The translations under genes were made by a program, and so were the position numbers. Under the pieces are notes generated by a model. It saw only the letters and a program-made list of their open reading frames with translations. It was not told the origin of the DNA and did not search any database. This document shows, piece by piece, positions 1 to 8,972 of a DNA stretch of 64,000 nucleotides. Source of the stretch: Streptomyces sp. Act143. GTDB lineage: Bacteria > Actinomycetota > Actinomycetes > Streptomycetales > Streptomycetaceae. Where the stretch lies: positions 63,867-127,866 of the forward strand of contig NZ_QFRX01000001.1 in assembly GCF_003143935.1 (NCBI RefSeq), given 5' to 3'. Position 1 is the first letter of the stretch. Every line of letters begins with the position of its first letter.

Positions 1-1507
1 GGGAGAGCGGCTCGTAGTCGAACCAGTCGAAGTGCACGGTGCCCGCTGCCGCGTACAGGCCGATGACCCGTCCGGTGAAGCCGCCTGCCACCTCGGTCGA
101 CAGGTAGCGGCCGTCGAGTGCGCCGAGTGGGATGAAGGTGCCGTCCTGCTGCTCGACGCCGAACGTGAGGACGTCGGGGCCGGTGCGGGGGCCGTTCGGA
201 GGGGCGTCGCAGACGTCGAGGCGCAGTACCACGGGCCCGGCGGGCACGGGACGGGCCGCCACGACGGTGCGGAACGGTCCGACGCGGCTCAGGACGCGTA
301 CCTGGCCCTCGGCCGCCTCGATCTCGTAGTGGTGCTCCTCGTCCAGACGGACGGCGAGGCCACCGCGCCCTTCGGCGGGGTCGATCCGGGTGCGTACCCG
401 GCAGGACAGGTGCTGCTGACGGCGGCCGGCGAAGACGACGTCCGGCTCGTCCAGCGAGGTGCCGCGGGCCCGCAGGGTCAGCCAGCCGGGCCGTTCCTTG
501 GTGGTGCAGTGCTCGGCGGGACGGTCGCGCACGGAGATCCACTGCGGCCGCAGCTCGTTCAGGTCGAAGTCGTCCCGTACTTCCTCGGCCGGGCCGGGCA
601 CGAGCGGCCATGCCGGCGCGGGCAGAACTGACGTCACCTCGCCGACGACGGGCCAGTCGTCCACCCAGGTCACCGGTGCGAGGAACGTCTCGCGTCCCAG
701 CACGTGCCAGCCGGGGGTGCCCCCGCGCGGGCGGACCCCCAGCAGCACCAGCCACCAGGTGCCGTCGGGGCCTTGGACCAGGTCTGCGTGCCCGGTGTTC
801 TGGATGGGGTGGTGGGTACCGCGGTGGGTGAGGACCGGATTGTGCGGGCACGGCTCGAACGGGCCGGTGGGCGTGCGCCCGCGGGCGATCGAGACGGCGT
901 GGCCGCGCTCGGTGCCGCCCTCGGCGATGAGCAGGTACCAGTAGGCGCCGATGCGGTACAGGTGCGGCGCCTCAGGTGCCTGGGCGCCGGGGGTGCCGGC
1001 CCACACCTGGTGCGCAGGTGCGAACGTCTCGCCGGTGTACGGGTCGATACGGACCTGTGCGCCGCCGGCGACCGTGCACCAGCAGGTGCCGTCCTCGTCC
1101 CAGGTGAGGTCCGGGTCGATGCCTTTCACCTCGGGCAGTCGGACCGGGTCGGACCAGGGTCCGGCGGGGTCGGTGGCGGTGAACAGCATGGTGCCCTCGC
1201 CGTCGGCCACGTTGGTGACGATGAGCCAGAAACGTCCGTCGTGGTGGCGCAGGGTGGGAGCGTAGATCCCGCCGGAGGACGGCATGGCGGCCGGCAGGCG
1301 CAGTTGGGCCGGCCGGTCCAGGGCGTTGCCGATCTGCGTCCAGTGCATGAGGTCCCGGCTGTGGAAGACGGGGATGCCGGGGAAGTACTCGAAGCTGGAG
1401 CAGACGAGATAGTAGTCGTCGCCCACGCGGCAGACGCTGGGGTCAGGGTGGAAGCCGGGGATCACGGGGTTGGTCAAGGTGGTGTCCGCCCGCCGTGTTT
1501 CTGTCAT
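1..1507 (-). CDS. GH43 beta-xylosidase / alpha-arabinofuranosidase (3' end cut by window edge)
   Basis: Glycoside hydrolase family 43, releasing xylose or arabinose from xylo- or arabino-oligosaccharides. About 502 residues are visible and no stop codon is reached before the left edge. The N-terminus reads TNPVIPGFHPDPS, with the general-base Asp of the five-bladed propeller, then SSFEYFPGIPVFHS. Further on are GIDPDLTWDEDG and QAPEAPHLY, which carry the other expected acidic positions. The C-terminal part is a beta-sandwich of the DUF1349/XynB type (FDLNELRPQW). There is no signal peptide, so it should be cytoplasmic. The ATG at 1507 follows an AAGGAAAG ribosome site. It is the last visible gene of the operon after GH42 and GH36, 51 bp behind the GH36 stop. 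Family is secure; xylosidase versus arabinofuranosidase is not decided. Confidence 0.88.
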   Translation of the reverse strand, partial: MTETRRADTTLTNPVIPGFHPDPSVCRVGDDYYLVCSSFEYFPGIPVFHSRDLMHWTQIGNALDRPAQLRLPAAMPSSGGIYAPTLRHHDGRFWLIVTNVADGEGTMLFTATDPAGPWSDPVRLPEVKGIDPDLTWDEDGTCWCTVAGGAQVRIDPYTGETFAPAHQVWAGTPGAQAPEAPHLYRIGAYWYLLIAEGGTERGHAVSIARGRTPTGPFEPCPHNPVLTHRGTHHPIQNTGHADLVQGPDGTWWLVLLGVRPRGGTPGWHVLGRETFLAPVTWVDDWPVVGEVTSVLPAPAWPLVPGPAEEVRDDFDLNELRPQWISVRDRPAEHCTTKERPGWLTLRARGTSLDEPDVVFAGRRQQHLSCRVRTRIDPAEGRGGLAVRLDEEHHYEIEAAEGQVRVLSRVGPFRTVVAARPVPAGPVVLRLDVCDAPPNGPRTGPDVLTFGVEQQDGTFIPLGALDGRYLSTEVAGGFTGRVIGLYAAAGTVHFDWFDYEPLS

Positions 1508-1558
1508 GGGGCCAAGTCCCTTTCCTTCAACGGGTCGTTGTCAGGTGGCACCGGCGGT

Positions 1559-3700
1559 TCAAGGCGCGTCCGGCACTACGGGGGCAAGGCGGAGCAGCAC
1601 GGCGGACGGAGCTGTGGGCAGCGTCAGCGTGAGGTCGGCGGCGTCGGGGTTCCAGGCGGCGACGGCCTGGCTCGCGGTGGGGTAGAGGACGTCGACGCGA
1701 GCGGCGGAGCCGCGCAGGTGAGGCAGGGGGAGGCTCATGGTGGACGCGCCGCGGGGGCGGCGCCACACGGTGAGGTAGGTGGCGGCCGGGGTGCCCAGGG
1801 CCAGGGCGAGCCATGGGTCGTCCCAGGCCGGCAGGCCGAGCGGCCACGCGGGGACGGCCTGAGGCAGGTCGGCACGGATGGCCTTGTACACGGTGACAGC
1901 CTCGTGCACCAGGGCCCGGGCCTCGGGCCGCAGATCCGGGAGCCGGCCGGAGAGGTGGATGCGGCCGAGGAGTGCGCTCCCCATGGTGAAGGCGACCTCG
2001 TCGAGGGAGTCCTCCGGCAGCGGGTAGGCCCAGACGGCGCCCTGTTCGGGGGTGACGGCGGTGGGCGCGGAGGCGGCGATCGGTGCGTACAGCTGGAGGT
2101 TCTGCTGGTCGCTGGTGGACTGCAGTTGCAGCCGCGACAGCAGTGCGTAGTCCCAGCGCATGCCGCCGGAGGAGCAGTTCTCCACCACGAGGTGCGGGTA
2201 GCGGTCCAGGATGCCGTCGAGCCAGTCCAGTTGGGCGCGGTTGTGGCCGAGCAGTCCGGCGGCCGGGGTCTCGTCGGGGTGGGCGCTGGTGCCGGAGCCG
2301 GGGTCGATGTTGTGGTCGAGCTTGAGGTAGCCCACCCCCCAATCGCCGACCAGACGGTCCACGACCTGGTCCAGGTGGGCGCGGGCGGCTGGGTGACGCA
2401 GGTCCAGGTGGTGGCGGCCGGTCTCCGTGACGCGCACGCCGTCGCGGCGGAAGAACGCCTCGTCCGGCAGGGCCTTTGCCATGGGGCTGCGTACGCCGAT
2501 CACCTCCGGCTCCAGCCACAGTCCGGGCACCATGCCGCGTTCGCGGATGCGGTCCAGCACCTCGTGGATCCCGCGCTCTCCTGGGAACCGTGAGGCGGCC
2601 GGCTCCCAGACGCCGACGCTGTCCCACCAGCCGCCGTTCTCGTCGTCGTACCAGCCGGCGTCGATGACGAAGTACTCCGCACCCGCTTCGGCCGCCGCGT
2701 CGATCAGAGGCAGCAGTTTCTCCGTGGTCGGGTCGCCCATCAGGCAGTTCATGTAGTCGTTGAAGATGACGGGGAGTCTCCGGTGGTCGGAGTGCGGGCG
2801 GCGGGCCGTGCGGCGGTAACGGGTCAGCGCGGCGAACGCGTCGTCCGGGCCGCCGTCGCCGCTGAAGGCGAGGGCGACGGGTACGGTGCGGAACTCGCCG
2901 CCGGGCTCCAGGGGTTGGCGCCAGCCGTGGTGGGTGTCGGTGGGGCCGAACAGGGCGAGGTAGGCGAGCTGGTCGCGTTCGCCGCACTCCCAGTGCCAGC
3001 CGCCGCCGTTGTGCTCGATCTGCCACAGCCAGGTGCGGCCCGAGTCGCGGTCGGTGAGACCGCCCATGGGCAGGCGGCCGCAACTGGACCACACGCCCCG
3101 GCCGGTCTGCGTGAACTCGCCCTTGCCGTTGTCGTAGACGACGACGCGGTCGCTCAGCAGCGGCGAGGTCACCCGCATAGGCCGGCGCTGCCAGCGGCAT
3201 TCGGCGACCCAGTCGTTCTCCGCCCACAGCAGGTCCGCGCCCCCGATGGCCGCCGGACCGTCCGCGAGGCACCCCACGACCAGGGACGAGACCGATTCCA
3301 GGTGCAGCGCGGCCTGCCCGCCGTTGCGCAGGACCACCTCGCTGCGCAGGACGGGCACGCCGTCCGGCGAGCGGTAGGTCACCTCCGCGACGAGCCCGGT
3401 GTCAGGGTCGCGGAGTTCGACGGTCAGCACGTGCCAGTCACCGTCGCGGGACACGCGGTGCGCGCGGTGGCGCAGCCGTCCGCCGACGTAGGAGTCGATG
3501 AGACGCCCGCCCGACCAGGCGCGGCCGTGCCCCGCGGCCGTGACCTCCAGCAGGGGCAGCGGAGGCCAGTTACGCCGCTCGGGGGGTGTCCCGCCGGGGA
3601 GGCCGATGTGGGTGAGGCGGGCGGTGCCTTCCTCGCCGACGTCGATCTCGACCTCCAGGGCGGCGTGGCCCCATCGGAGGGTCTGCGGTGCGCTGGTCAT
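1559..3700 (-). CDS. GH36 alpha-galactosidase
   Basis: Hydrolyses terminal alpha-1,6-galactose from melibiose, raffinose-type sugars or galactomannan fragments. At 713 residues it has the usual length for bacterial GH36. An N-terminal beta-sandwich (about 1-300) leads into the TIM barrel, which begins near IFNDYMNCLMGD and contains YFVIDAGWYDD. D462 in GYLKLDHN fits the nucleophile position and D531 in LQSTSDQQN the acid/base. There is no signal peptide, so imported oligosaccharides are the likely substrate. The ATG at 3700 has AAAGG six bases upstream. It lies between GH42 (69-bp gap) and GH43 (51-bp gap) on the same strand, which suggests one transcript. It is probably controlled by the GAAGCGCTTC operators upstream of GH42. 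Confidence 0.93.
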   Translation of the reverse strand: MTSAPQTLRWGHAALEVEIDVGEEGTARLTHIGLPGGTPPERRNWPPLPLLEVTAAGHGRAWSGGRLIDSYVGGRLRHRAHRVSRDGDWHVLTVELRDPDTGLVAEVTYRSPDGVPVLRSEVVLRNGGQAALHLESVSSLVVGCLADGPAAIGGADLLWAENDWVAECRWQRRPMRVTSPLLSDRVVVYDNGKGEFTQTGRGVWSSCGRLPMGGLTDRDSGRTWLWQIEHNGGGWHWECGERDQLAYLALFGPTDTHHGWRQPLEPGGEFRTVPVALAFSGDGGPDDAFAALTRYRRTARRPHSDHRRLPVIFNDYMNCLMGDPTTEKLLPLIDAAAEAGAEYFVIDAGWYDDENGGWWDSVGVWEPAASRFPGERGIHEVLDRIRERGMVPGLWLEPEVIGVRSPMAKALPDEAFFRRDGVRVTETGRHHLDLRHPAARAHLDQVVDRLVGDWGVGYLKLDHNIDPGSGTSAHPDETPAAGLLGHNRAQLDWLDGILDRYPHLVVENCSSGGMRWDYALLSRLQLQSTSDQQNLQLYAPIAASAPTAVTPEQGAVWAYPLPEDSLDEVAFTMGSALLGRIHLSGRLPDLRPEARALVHEAVTVYKAIRADLPQAVPAWPLGLPAWDDPWLALALGTPAATYLTVWRRPRGASTMSLPLPHLRGSAARVDVLYPTASQAVAAWNPDAADLTLTLPTAPSAVLLRLAPVVPDAP

Positions 3701-3769
3701 GGTGGCCTTTCTGGTGGGGGAGAGACGTGGGGGTCGGGACCCAGCGGTAAGGGAGACAATGGGCGAGGG

Positions 3770-5755
3770 TCAGGTGATACGGAGCACTGCGCAGCCGCCG
3801 GGCGGCAGTTCGGCCAATGTGATGCCCGTGAGTACGTCGCGGGCGGGCTCGGGCAGGGGCACGGGTTCGGGGCGGTGGTTGATCAGGACGCGCCAGCTAC
3901 GGCCGTCCGGGGCGCGTCGGAGGACGGCCTCGACCTGAGCGGGCAGGCCTGGTGCCTCGGGAGCAACCCCCGTTTCGTCGAGCAGCCGGGCGACCAAGGC
4001 GGCGTAGCCGGCGTCGTCCAGGCGGGTCGAGAGGTACCAGCCCGTTCCGGTGCCGAAGCGGTGGCGGGTCAGCGCCGGGGCACCGGCGAGCATGCCCTCG
4101 GCGTAGGCGGCGAGCGTGTCTGCGCCTTCGGCGCGAAGCGACTCGCTCCAGACGGTGCCGTGCGATCCGTCCGACAGGGCGATCCGCTCGTCCCGCCGCA
4201 GCGGCCGGTACTCCTCGACGCGGACGCCCAGTGCCTCGCGCAGCGGCGCGGCGGGGTAGCCGCCGAGGCGGGCGTGCATGCGGTCGTCGACGTATCCGCT
4301 CGCGTGCTGGACGAGGAGGGTCCCGCCACCGGCGACGTAACGGCGTAGGTTCTCGGCCGCCCCGTCGGACAGGAGGAACAGGGCCGGCGCGATGACGAGA
4401 GCGAAGCGGCTCAAGTCGTGCTCGGGGTGGGCGAAGTCGACGGTGACGCCGGCGTCCCACAGTGCCCGGTGCGCCCGGCCGAGTGCCGCGTGGTAGTCGA
4501 GGTCCGCCGAGGGCAGGCCGTCCACGCCGAGCGCCCACCAGGCGTCCGCTTCGTGCAGGACCGCCACCGAAGCGGTGACCGTCGATCCCGCCAGTTCGCC
4601 GAGCCGGGCGACCGCCTCGCCGACGTGCGCGACCTCTCGGAAGATGCGGCTGTCCGGCCCGGCGTGCGGGACCATCGCCGAGTGCCACGTCTCGGCGCCG
4701 GCGCGGGACTGCCGCCACTGGAAGAACAGGGCGCCTTCCGAACCACGCGCGATGTGCCCGAGGGTGTGGCGCAGGACGTCCCCGGGCTCCTTGGCCAGGA
4801 CCCGGTCGCGGTCGTAGACGGTGTTGGTGCCCTGTTCCATCAACAGCCAGGGCCGGCCGCCGCCCAGGGAGCGGGCGCGGTCGGCGTGGAAGGCGACGTC
4901 GGCGGCGGCGTCCGGACCGGGGGCGCTCGGATACTGGTCGGACGTGACGACGTCCAGTTCGCGGGCCAGGGCCCACAGGTCGACGTTCTGGTAGGCGGGG
5001 AGCATCAGGTTGGTCGTCACCGGCCGGTCGCTGTGCGCGCGGATCGCGTCGCGTTGCTCGCGGTAGGCGGCGATGATCTCGTCGGACCAGAAGCGGCGGA
5101 AGTCCAGTGCCTGGCCGGGGTTCTTGTGCCACTGCGTCACGCGCGGCGGCAGCAGTTGCTCCCAGGAGGTGTAGCGCTGGCTCCAGAAGACTGTTCCCCA
5201 CGCCTCGTTGAGGGCGTCCAGCGAGCCGTGGCGCGCGCGCAGCCACGCCCGGAAGGCGGCGGCGGTGTGGTCGCAGTAGCAGAGCGTGCCGTACTCGTTG
5301 TGCACGTGCCACAGGGCAACGGCGGGGTGCTCTCCGTAGCGTTCGGCCAGGGCGGAGGCGATCCGGCGGGCCGCGCTGCGGTAGGCGGGCGCTGCGAGGC
5401 AGTAGGTGTCGCGGCTGCCGTGGGTGAGGCGGGTGCTGTCCGGGGTGACCGGCAGCGCGTCGGGGTGGGCCAGGGTGAACCAGGGCGGCGGGGAGGCCGT
5501 CGGGGTGGCGAGGTCGACGGCCACGCCGTTGGCGTGCAGGCGGTCTATGTGGGCGTCGAGCCAGGCGAAGTCGTAGCGGCCCTCGTCCGGTTCCAGCAGG
5601 GCCCAGGAGAAGACGCCCATGGTGGCCAGGTTGACTCTGGCCCGGCGCATCAGCGTGTCGTCCTCCTTCCAGACCGGTTCGTCCCACTGCTCGGGGTTGT
5701 AGTCACCGCCGAAGGCGAGGCCGTCCAGGCGGTCGGTCAGGCTGCGGGTGGGCAT
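3770..5755 (-). CDS. GH42 beta-galactosidase
   Basis: Hydrolyses beta-galactosides, typically galacto-oligosaccharides from arabinogalactan or galactan in soil bacteria. The 661 residues show the family order: TIM barrel (from GGDYNPEQW), trimerisation domain and C-terminal beta domain. E154 in WHVHNEYG is the expected acid/base and E307 in LLMEQGTNT the nucleophile. Family members often bind structural zinc through four cysteines. Here C119, C159 and C161 are present, but the fourth position appears to be T164, so the site looks incomplete. There is no signal peptide. The ATG at 5755 follows GAGGA. It is the first complete gene of the GH42-GH36-GH43 operon. Eighty-six bp upstream is only the tail of a sugar permease gene, so its natural transporter partner seems to be lost. 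Confidence 0.93.
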   Translation of the reverse strand: MPTRSLTDRLDGLAFGGDYNPEQWDEPVWKEDDTLMRRARVNLATMGVFSWALLEPDEGRYDFAWLDAHIDRLHANGVAVDLATPTASPPPWFTLAHPDALPVTPDSTRLTHGSRDTYCLAAPAYRSAARRIASALAERYGEHPAVALWHVHNEYGTLCYCDHTAAAFRAWLRARHGSLDALNEAWGTVFWSQRYTSWEQLLPPRVTQWHKNPGQALDFRRFWSDEIIAAYREQRDAIRAHSDRPVTTNLMLPAYQNVDLWALARELDVVTSDQYPSAPGPDAAADVAFHADRARSLGGGRPWLLMEQGTNTVYDRDRVLAKEPGDVLRHTLGHIARGSEGALFFQWRQSRAGAETWHSAMVPHAGPDSRIFREVAHVGEAVARLGELAGSTVTASVAVLHEADAWWALGVDGLPSADLDYHAALGRAHRALWDAGVTVDFAHPEHDLSRFALVIAPALFLLSDGAAENLRRYVAGGGTLLVQHASGYVDDRMHARLGGYPAAPLREALGVRVEEYRPLRRDERIALSDGSHGTVWSESLRAEGADTLAAYAEGMLAGAPALTRHRFGTGTGWYLSTRLDDAGYAALVARLLDETGVAPEAPGLPAQVEAVLRRAPDGRSWRVLINHRPEPVPLPEPARDVLTGITLAELPPGGCAVLRIT

Positions 5756-5841
5756 GACTGGTCCTCGGGAAGAAGGGATTCGGCACCTGCTGGGCTACTG
5801 CTCCGGTCCTCCTGACGGTGGTGAGGGAATCGGGGGTCGGT

Positions 5842-5952
5842 TCACCCCCTGATCGCGCCCGAGAGCACACCGGTGCGGAAGTGCTTCTGTCCGAACGGGT
5901 GGATGATCAGCAGCGGTACGGACGTCAGGACGATCACCGCCCTCTGCATGAG
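5842..5952 (-). pseudogene. C-terminal remnant of a sugar ABC transporter permease (MalG-like)
   Basis: Thirty-six codons ending in TGA read LMQRAVIVLT, then PLLIIHPFGQKHF and GVLSGAIRG. This is the characteristic C-terminus of MalG-family (binding-protein-dependent) sugar permeases, which end in a Pro-Phe-Gln-Lys-x-Phe segment and Gly-Ala-x-Lys/Arg-Gly. Nothing upstream in this frame resembles the rest of the membrane protein. The adjoining bases are a different, repetitive sequence containing GCCGGAGTCGAG twice. I infer that a deletion removed the transporter genes and left only the last 111 bp. The remnant keeps the operon position expected for a permease, directly before the galactosidase gene. 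Confidence 0.7.
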
Positions 5953-6082
5953 GCAGCGGGGCCGTCTGCGCGTGCCCGGAGCCGAGGCCGGAGTCGAGGC
6001 CGGAGTCGACCCGGCTGTGCCAACGGAGCTCCCGGGCTTGGCTCGTTGCTCAAGGCGGCGATCCTTCCTTCCCGCGATCGTC

Positions 6083-6092
6083 GAAGCGCTTC
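6083..6092. promoter_or_regulatory. LacI-type operator palindrome, copy proximal to GH42
   Basis: A perfect 10-bp palindrome, GAAGCGCTTC, typical of LacI/GalR-family operators with a central CG. An identical copy lies 119 bp away at 6202. The pair sits where the promoter of the ancestral sugar operon would be. No LacI-family gene is in the window, so the cognate regulator must be elsewhere. Confidence 0.6.
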
Positions 6093-6201
6093 ACCTGGCC
6101 GGGAACGTTAACGACACGTCTCTGACGAGACAAGAGGGCAGGCATCAAGAAAATCTCTTCGACTCAGGCCGTTGACAGCCCGTTGCGGCGATGCAGGCGT
6201 T

Positions 6202-6211
6202 GAAGCGCTTC
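6202..6211. promoter_or_regulatory. LacI-type operator palindrome, distal copy
   Basis: The second exact GAAGCGCTTC palindrome. Two identical operators about 12 helical turns apart suit looping or cooperative repression. Between them is low-coding-bias DNA with an AACGTTAACG element at 6103-6112 that could belong to the promoter. Confidence 0.6.
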
Positions 6212-6439
6212 GATAACGCACCTGCCTGCCTGGGCGTCTTCCGCGGGGGTTCTTCGTCCTGCCCGCCGCCCGACATCCGTTCCGCGCCCCGGTGGCGCCG
6301 ATCGACGGGCGCGCCGACGACCTGCTCGGGCGGCCCGCGCGCGACATGCGGATCACACTGCCGCGTCAGTACGCTCCGGCCGTCGAGCGCCTCGGTGTGG
6401 CCTCGTTGTGCACGGGTACGGCTGCGCTGCACGGCGTTC

Positions 6440-6620
6440 GGTGCGGCGGGCGGAGTTGACGGACCCCGAGAGCCTCAGGCCCGGGTTGGACGGCGCGGAG
6501 GCGGTGTTCCTGCAGCGACGGCGGTCCCGTCGTGCATCCGCTCGACGTGCCGCGTCTGCTGGATGTGGCGAAGGCTGGCGGGGTTCACCACCGCCATCGG
6601 CTTGTGTCCCTGCTCGACTG
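6440..6620 (+). pseudogene. Frameshifted fragment resembling an NmrA-type NAD(P)-binding protein
   Basis: Two short stretches in different plus-strand frames resemble consecutive parts of an NmrA-like NAD(P)-binding protein. The first reads RRAELTDPESLRPGLDGAEAV followed by FLQ. The second, one base out of frame and starting near 6534, reads PLDVPRLLDVAKAGGV. In intact relatives these flank the strand leading to the GVRRVV-like segment. There is no start codon, Rossmann Gly motif or C-terminal domain nearby. It is therefore called a decayed remnant, with modest confidence in the family. Confidence 0.35.
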
Positions 6621-6741
6621 CGAGGTGGATCTTGCTGTTCGCCCGGCTGCGGGAGCGTCCGGGACCGTCGTCGGCCGGCTGCACCCATCAGGCTCCTGGC
6701 CGAAACGGCACAAGTCCCTGACAGGCGAACGGAATCCTGGC

Positions 6742-6787
6742 GCGGGCATGCGCGATGGTGCGGCGGCGCACCACCTCGCATGCCCGC
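6742..6787 (-). terminator. Composite hairpin downstream of the GH29 gene
   Basis: A perfect 11-bp outer stem (GCGGGCATGCG at 6742-6752, complement at 6777-6787) encloses a second perfect 7-bp stem, TGGTGCG/CGCACCA, around a four-base loop. It begins 12 bases after the GH29 stop codon on the minus strand. No U-tract is seen, as is common for actinomycete terminators. Confidence 0.6.
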
Positions 6788-6798
6788 CGCGTGGGCGA

Positions 6799-8862
6799 TC
6801 AGGTCACGGGCTGAAGCGTCCACAGCAGGTTTGTGCTGGTGGTCCACGTCCATTGCTTCGTCACGGAGCCGGAGGGGACCTGGCCGCCACCGTCGAGCAC
6901 GAGTCCCGTGCTGCGGTTGGCGATCGAGTACTGACCGTTGCCGCGGTCGGTGATCTGCCACTGCTGGTTGGGGCCGCCGTTCCAGGCCGCTTGGCGGGCG
7001 GGAGAGCCGTTGTCGGTCGAACCCCAGCCGTCGGCGACCATGCCGTTGGTGCGGTTGACCAGCCGGTAGTAGCCGGTGCCGAGGTCGACGGCCTGCCACT
7101 GGAGGTTGGTGCTGTCGACCGGAGTCCACTGCTTGAGGTTGGAGCCGCTGGCGACATTGCCACCGCTGTCCAGGGCCAGACCGTCCGTGACGTTGATGAG
7201 CCGGAAGTAGGTGACCGGATTGAAGGTCACCTTGAGCGAGGCGATGGCGTCGTTGTTGCCGGTGGTGCGCAGGTCGGGGGTGTCGGCGGTGAAGTTCCAG
7301 GCTGTGCCGGTGAAGTTGTCGCCGGAGTAGCCCGTCACCCGGTAGCCCCGCGGCACCCGCAGCGAGGAGATGGAGGACGGCCCCACCCCCGCAGCCGTCA
7401 GCTGGGAGGAGGTGTAGCTGCCCAGCGTCAGCACCGCGCTGGCCGCGGAGTAGTCCACGTCCTTGAACGCCGTCACCCGGCCCGCGCCGACGGCCGTCGG
7501 GATGCCGGTGACCTCCACGCACACCACGGAGTCGTTGGCATCCGGCGCACCGGACGGGACGGTGACATTGATCTGGCCGCCGCTGACGGTGTAACTGAGT
7601 GAGGCCGACGGGTTGTTCATGAGATAGACGCGGCTGATCGTGTTCGTGAGCGCCGGGATCTGCAGCACACCGCCCGAGGGCCAGGCGAAGACATGGGCGT
7701 ACAGCTTGCCGTCCTTCTTGGTGGCTGTGCCCCAGGTGGGGTCGGTGCCGTAGGGGCTCGCCGTGGCTCCGTGCACGCTGTCGCCGTACGTCGCCATCCA
7801 CGAGGCCAGGCCCTGAAGGACGGTCACGGATCCGGCGGTGACTGAGCCGTCGCCCTTGGGGCCGATGTTCAGCAGGAAGTTGCCGTCCCGCGAGACGCAG
7901 GTGACGAGCTCCTGGACGAAATCCTTCACGGGTCGGTAGGAGTTCTCCTGGCCCCCGTTGTAGCCCCAGGCACCGTTCATGGTGTCGCACCGCTCCCACT
8001 GGCGCTCCAACGGTGCGGCGGGGACACCGAACTCCGCGACCGCGTAGTCGCCGAGCCCCAGGTCCCGCTTGACCCTTTCGTTGACGACGAGTTGGGGCTT
8101 GCGGGCGATCAGCCAGTTGTAGAGGTCCTCGCCGTCCGACTTGAGCCACCAGTCCTGGAGCGTGGGGCTGGAGGGCTCGCCGAACCAGTCGCCGTCGAAC
8201 CACAGCAGCGCCGGGTCGTAGCGGTCCAGCAGTTCCTGCAACTGGGCCTTCATGTCGGCGATGTAACTAGTGCGGGCGCCCTGGGAAGCCATCGTGGTGA
8301 CGCCACCGCTCCGAATCGTCTGCGAGGGATGATTCCAGTCGAGGATCGAGTAGTAGAGCCCGAACTTGACACCTCTCGCCTCGCACTCGGTCTTGAGTGC
8401 CGCCAGGAGATCTCCCTGGACGCCGGCGTAGTCGTGCAGGTTGTACAGCCTGGTGCCGGTGGTGTCGGTGAAGCTGGGGACGTCGGAGTTCCACATGGCG
8501 AAGCCCTCGTGGTGCTTGGCCGTGATCACCAGGTACTTCATACCGGCGTCCGCCGCCAATTGCGCGATGGCCGCCGCGTTGAAGGCCGTGGGGTTGAACT
8601 GTTGCGACACCTGGGTCTGGTAGGCGGACTTGGACCAGTTCTCCGCGGAGAAGGCCCATTCACCGTGGCCGAGGTAGGAGTAGGAGCCGAAGTGGATGAA
8701 CATGCCGAACCGGGCCTGGTACCACCATTGCATCTTGGATGGGACGGTGTAGGCCTGAGCGGGTGCAGCCCACAGGGCCTGGGGCAGTCCGAAGGCCACG
8801 ACGCCTCCGGCGAGCGCGGCAGCTTTGATCAGGGAACGTCTGCTCAGGTGCGCAGAGGACAT
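6799..8862 (-). CDS. Secreted GH29 alpha-L-fucosidase with crystallin-like and ricin-type lectin domains
   Basis: Releases alpha-L-fucose from glycans outside the cell. The 687 residues begin with a Tat-type signal (SRRSLIKAAALAGG, then WAAPAQA). The GH29 barrel follows (MFIHFGSYSYLGHGEW, then AKHHEGFAMW). D223 in LLWFDGDWF matches the family nucleophile. Beyond about residue 440 is a beta/gamma-crystallin-like segment (ISSLRVPRGYRVTGYSGDNF), then a ricin-B/CBM13-like module with QQW/LQW repeats to the end. The ATG at 8862 is preferred over one 48 bases upstream. It follows AGGAG at good spacing and leaves a normal signal peptide. The gene appears monocistronic. About 110 bp upstream is a motif shared with the GH95 fucosidase gene. 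Confidence 0.92.
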   Translation of the reverse strand: MSSAHLSRRSLIKAAALAGGVVAFGLPQALWAAPAQAYTVPSKMQWWYQARFGMFIHFGSYSYLGHGEWAFSAENWSKSAYQTQVSQQFNPTAFNAAAIAQLAADAGMKYLVITAKHHEGFAMWNSDVPSFTDTTGTRLYNLHDYAGVQGDLLAALKTECEARGVKFGLYYSILDWNHPSQTIRSGGVTTMASQGARTSYIADMKAQLQELLDRYDPALLWFDGDWFGEPSSPTLQDWWLKSDGEDLYNWLIARKPQLVVNERVKRDLGLGDYAVAEFGVPAAPLERQWERCDTMNGAWGYNGGQENSYRPVKDFVQELVTCVSRDGNFLLNIGPKGDGSVTAGSVTVLQGLASWMATYGDSVHGATASPYGTDPTWGTATKKDGKLYAHVFAWPSGGVLQIPALTNTISRVYLMNNPSASLSYTVSGGQINVTVPSGAPDANDSVVCVEVTGIPTAVGAGRVTAFKDVDYSAASAVLTLGSYTSSQLTAAGVGPSSISSLRVPRGYRVTGYSGDNFTGTAWNFTADTPDLRTTGNNDAIASLKVTFNPVTYFRLINVTDGLALDSGGNVASGSNLKQWTPVDSTNLQWQAVDLGTGYYRLVNRTNGMVADGWGSTDNGSPARQAAWNGGPNQQWQITDRGNGQYSIANRSTGLVLDGGGQVPSGSVTKQWTWTTSTNLLWTLQPVT

Positions 8863-8972
8863 GGTGCGGCTCCTGGATCCGGGAGGCGTGGCGGGAGGGG
8901 CAGGGCGCATGCACGGGCGTCAGGTCCGTCGGCGCCGCGGACACGCTTCTTACGCCAGCGCCGCCGATGACA

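Noticed and set aside
704..2593. Long open frame on the plus strand opposite the GH43/GH36 genes
   Set aside because: Gly/Val/Arg-rich translation without family features; a product of extreme GC bias antisense to real genes.
6231..6440. Remnant of an AraC-type sensor domain (frame with GRADDLLGRPARDMR)
   Set aside because: Resemblance is short and weak; no helix-turn-helix follows.
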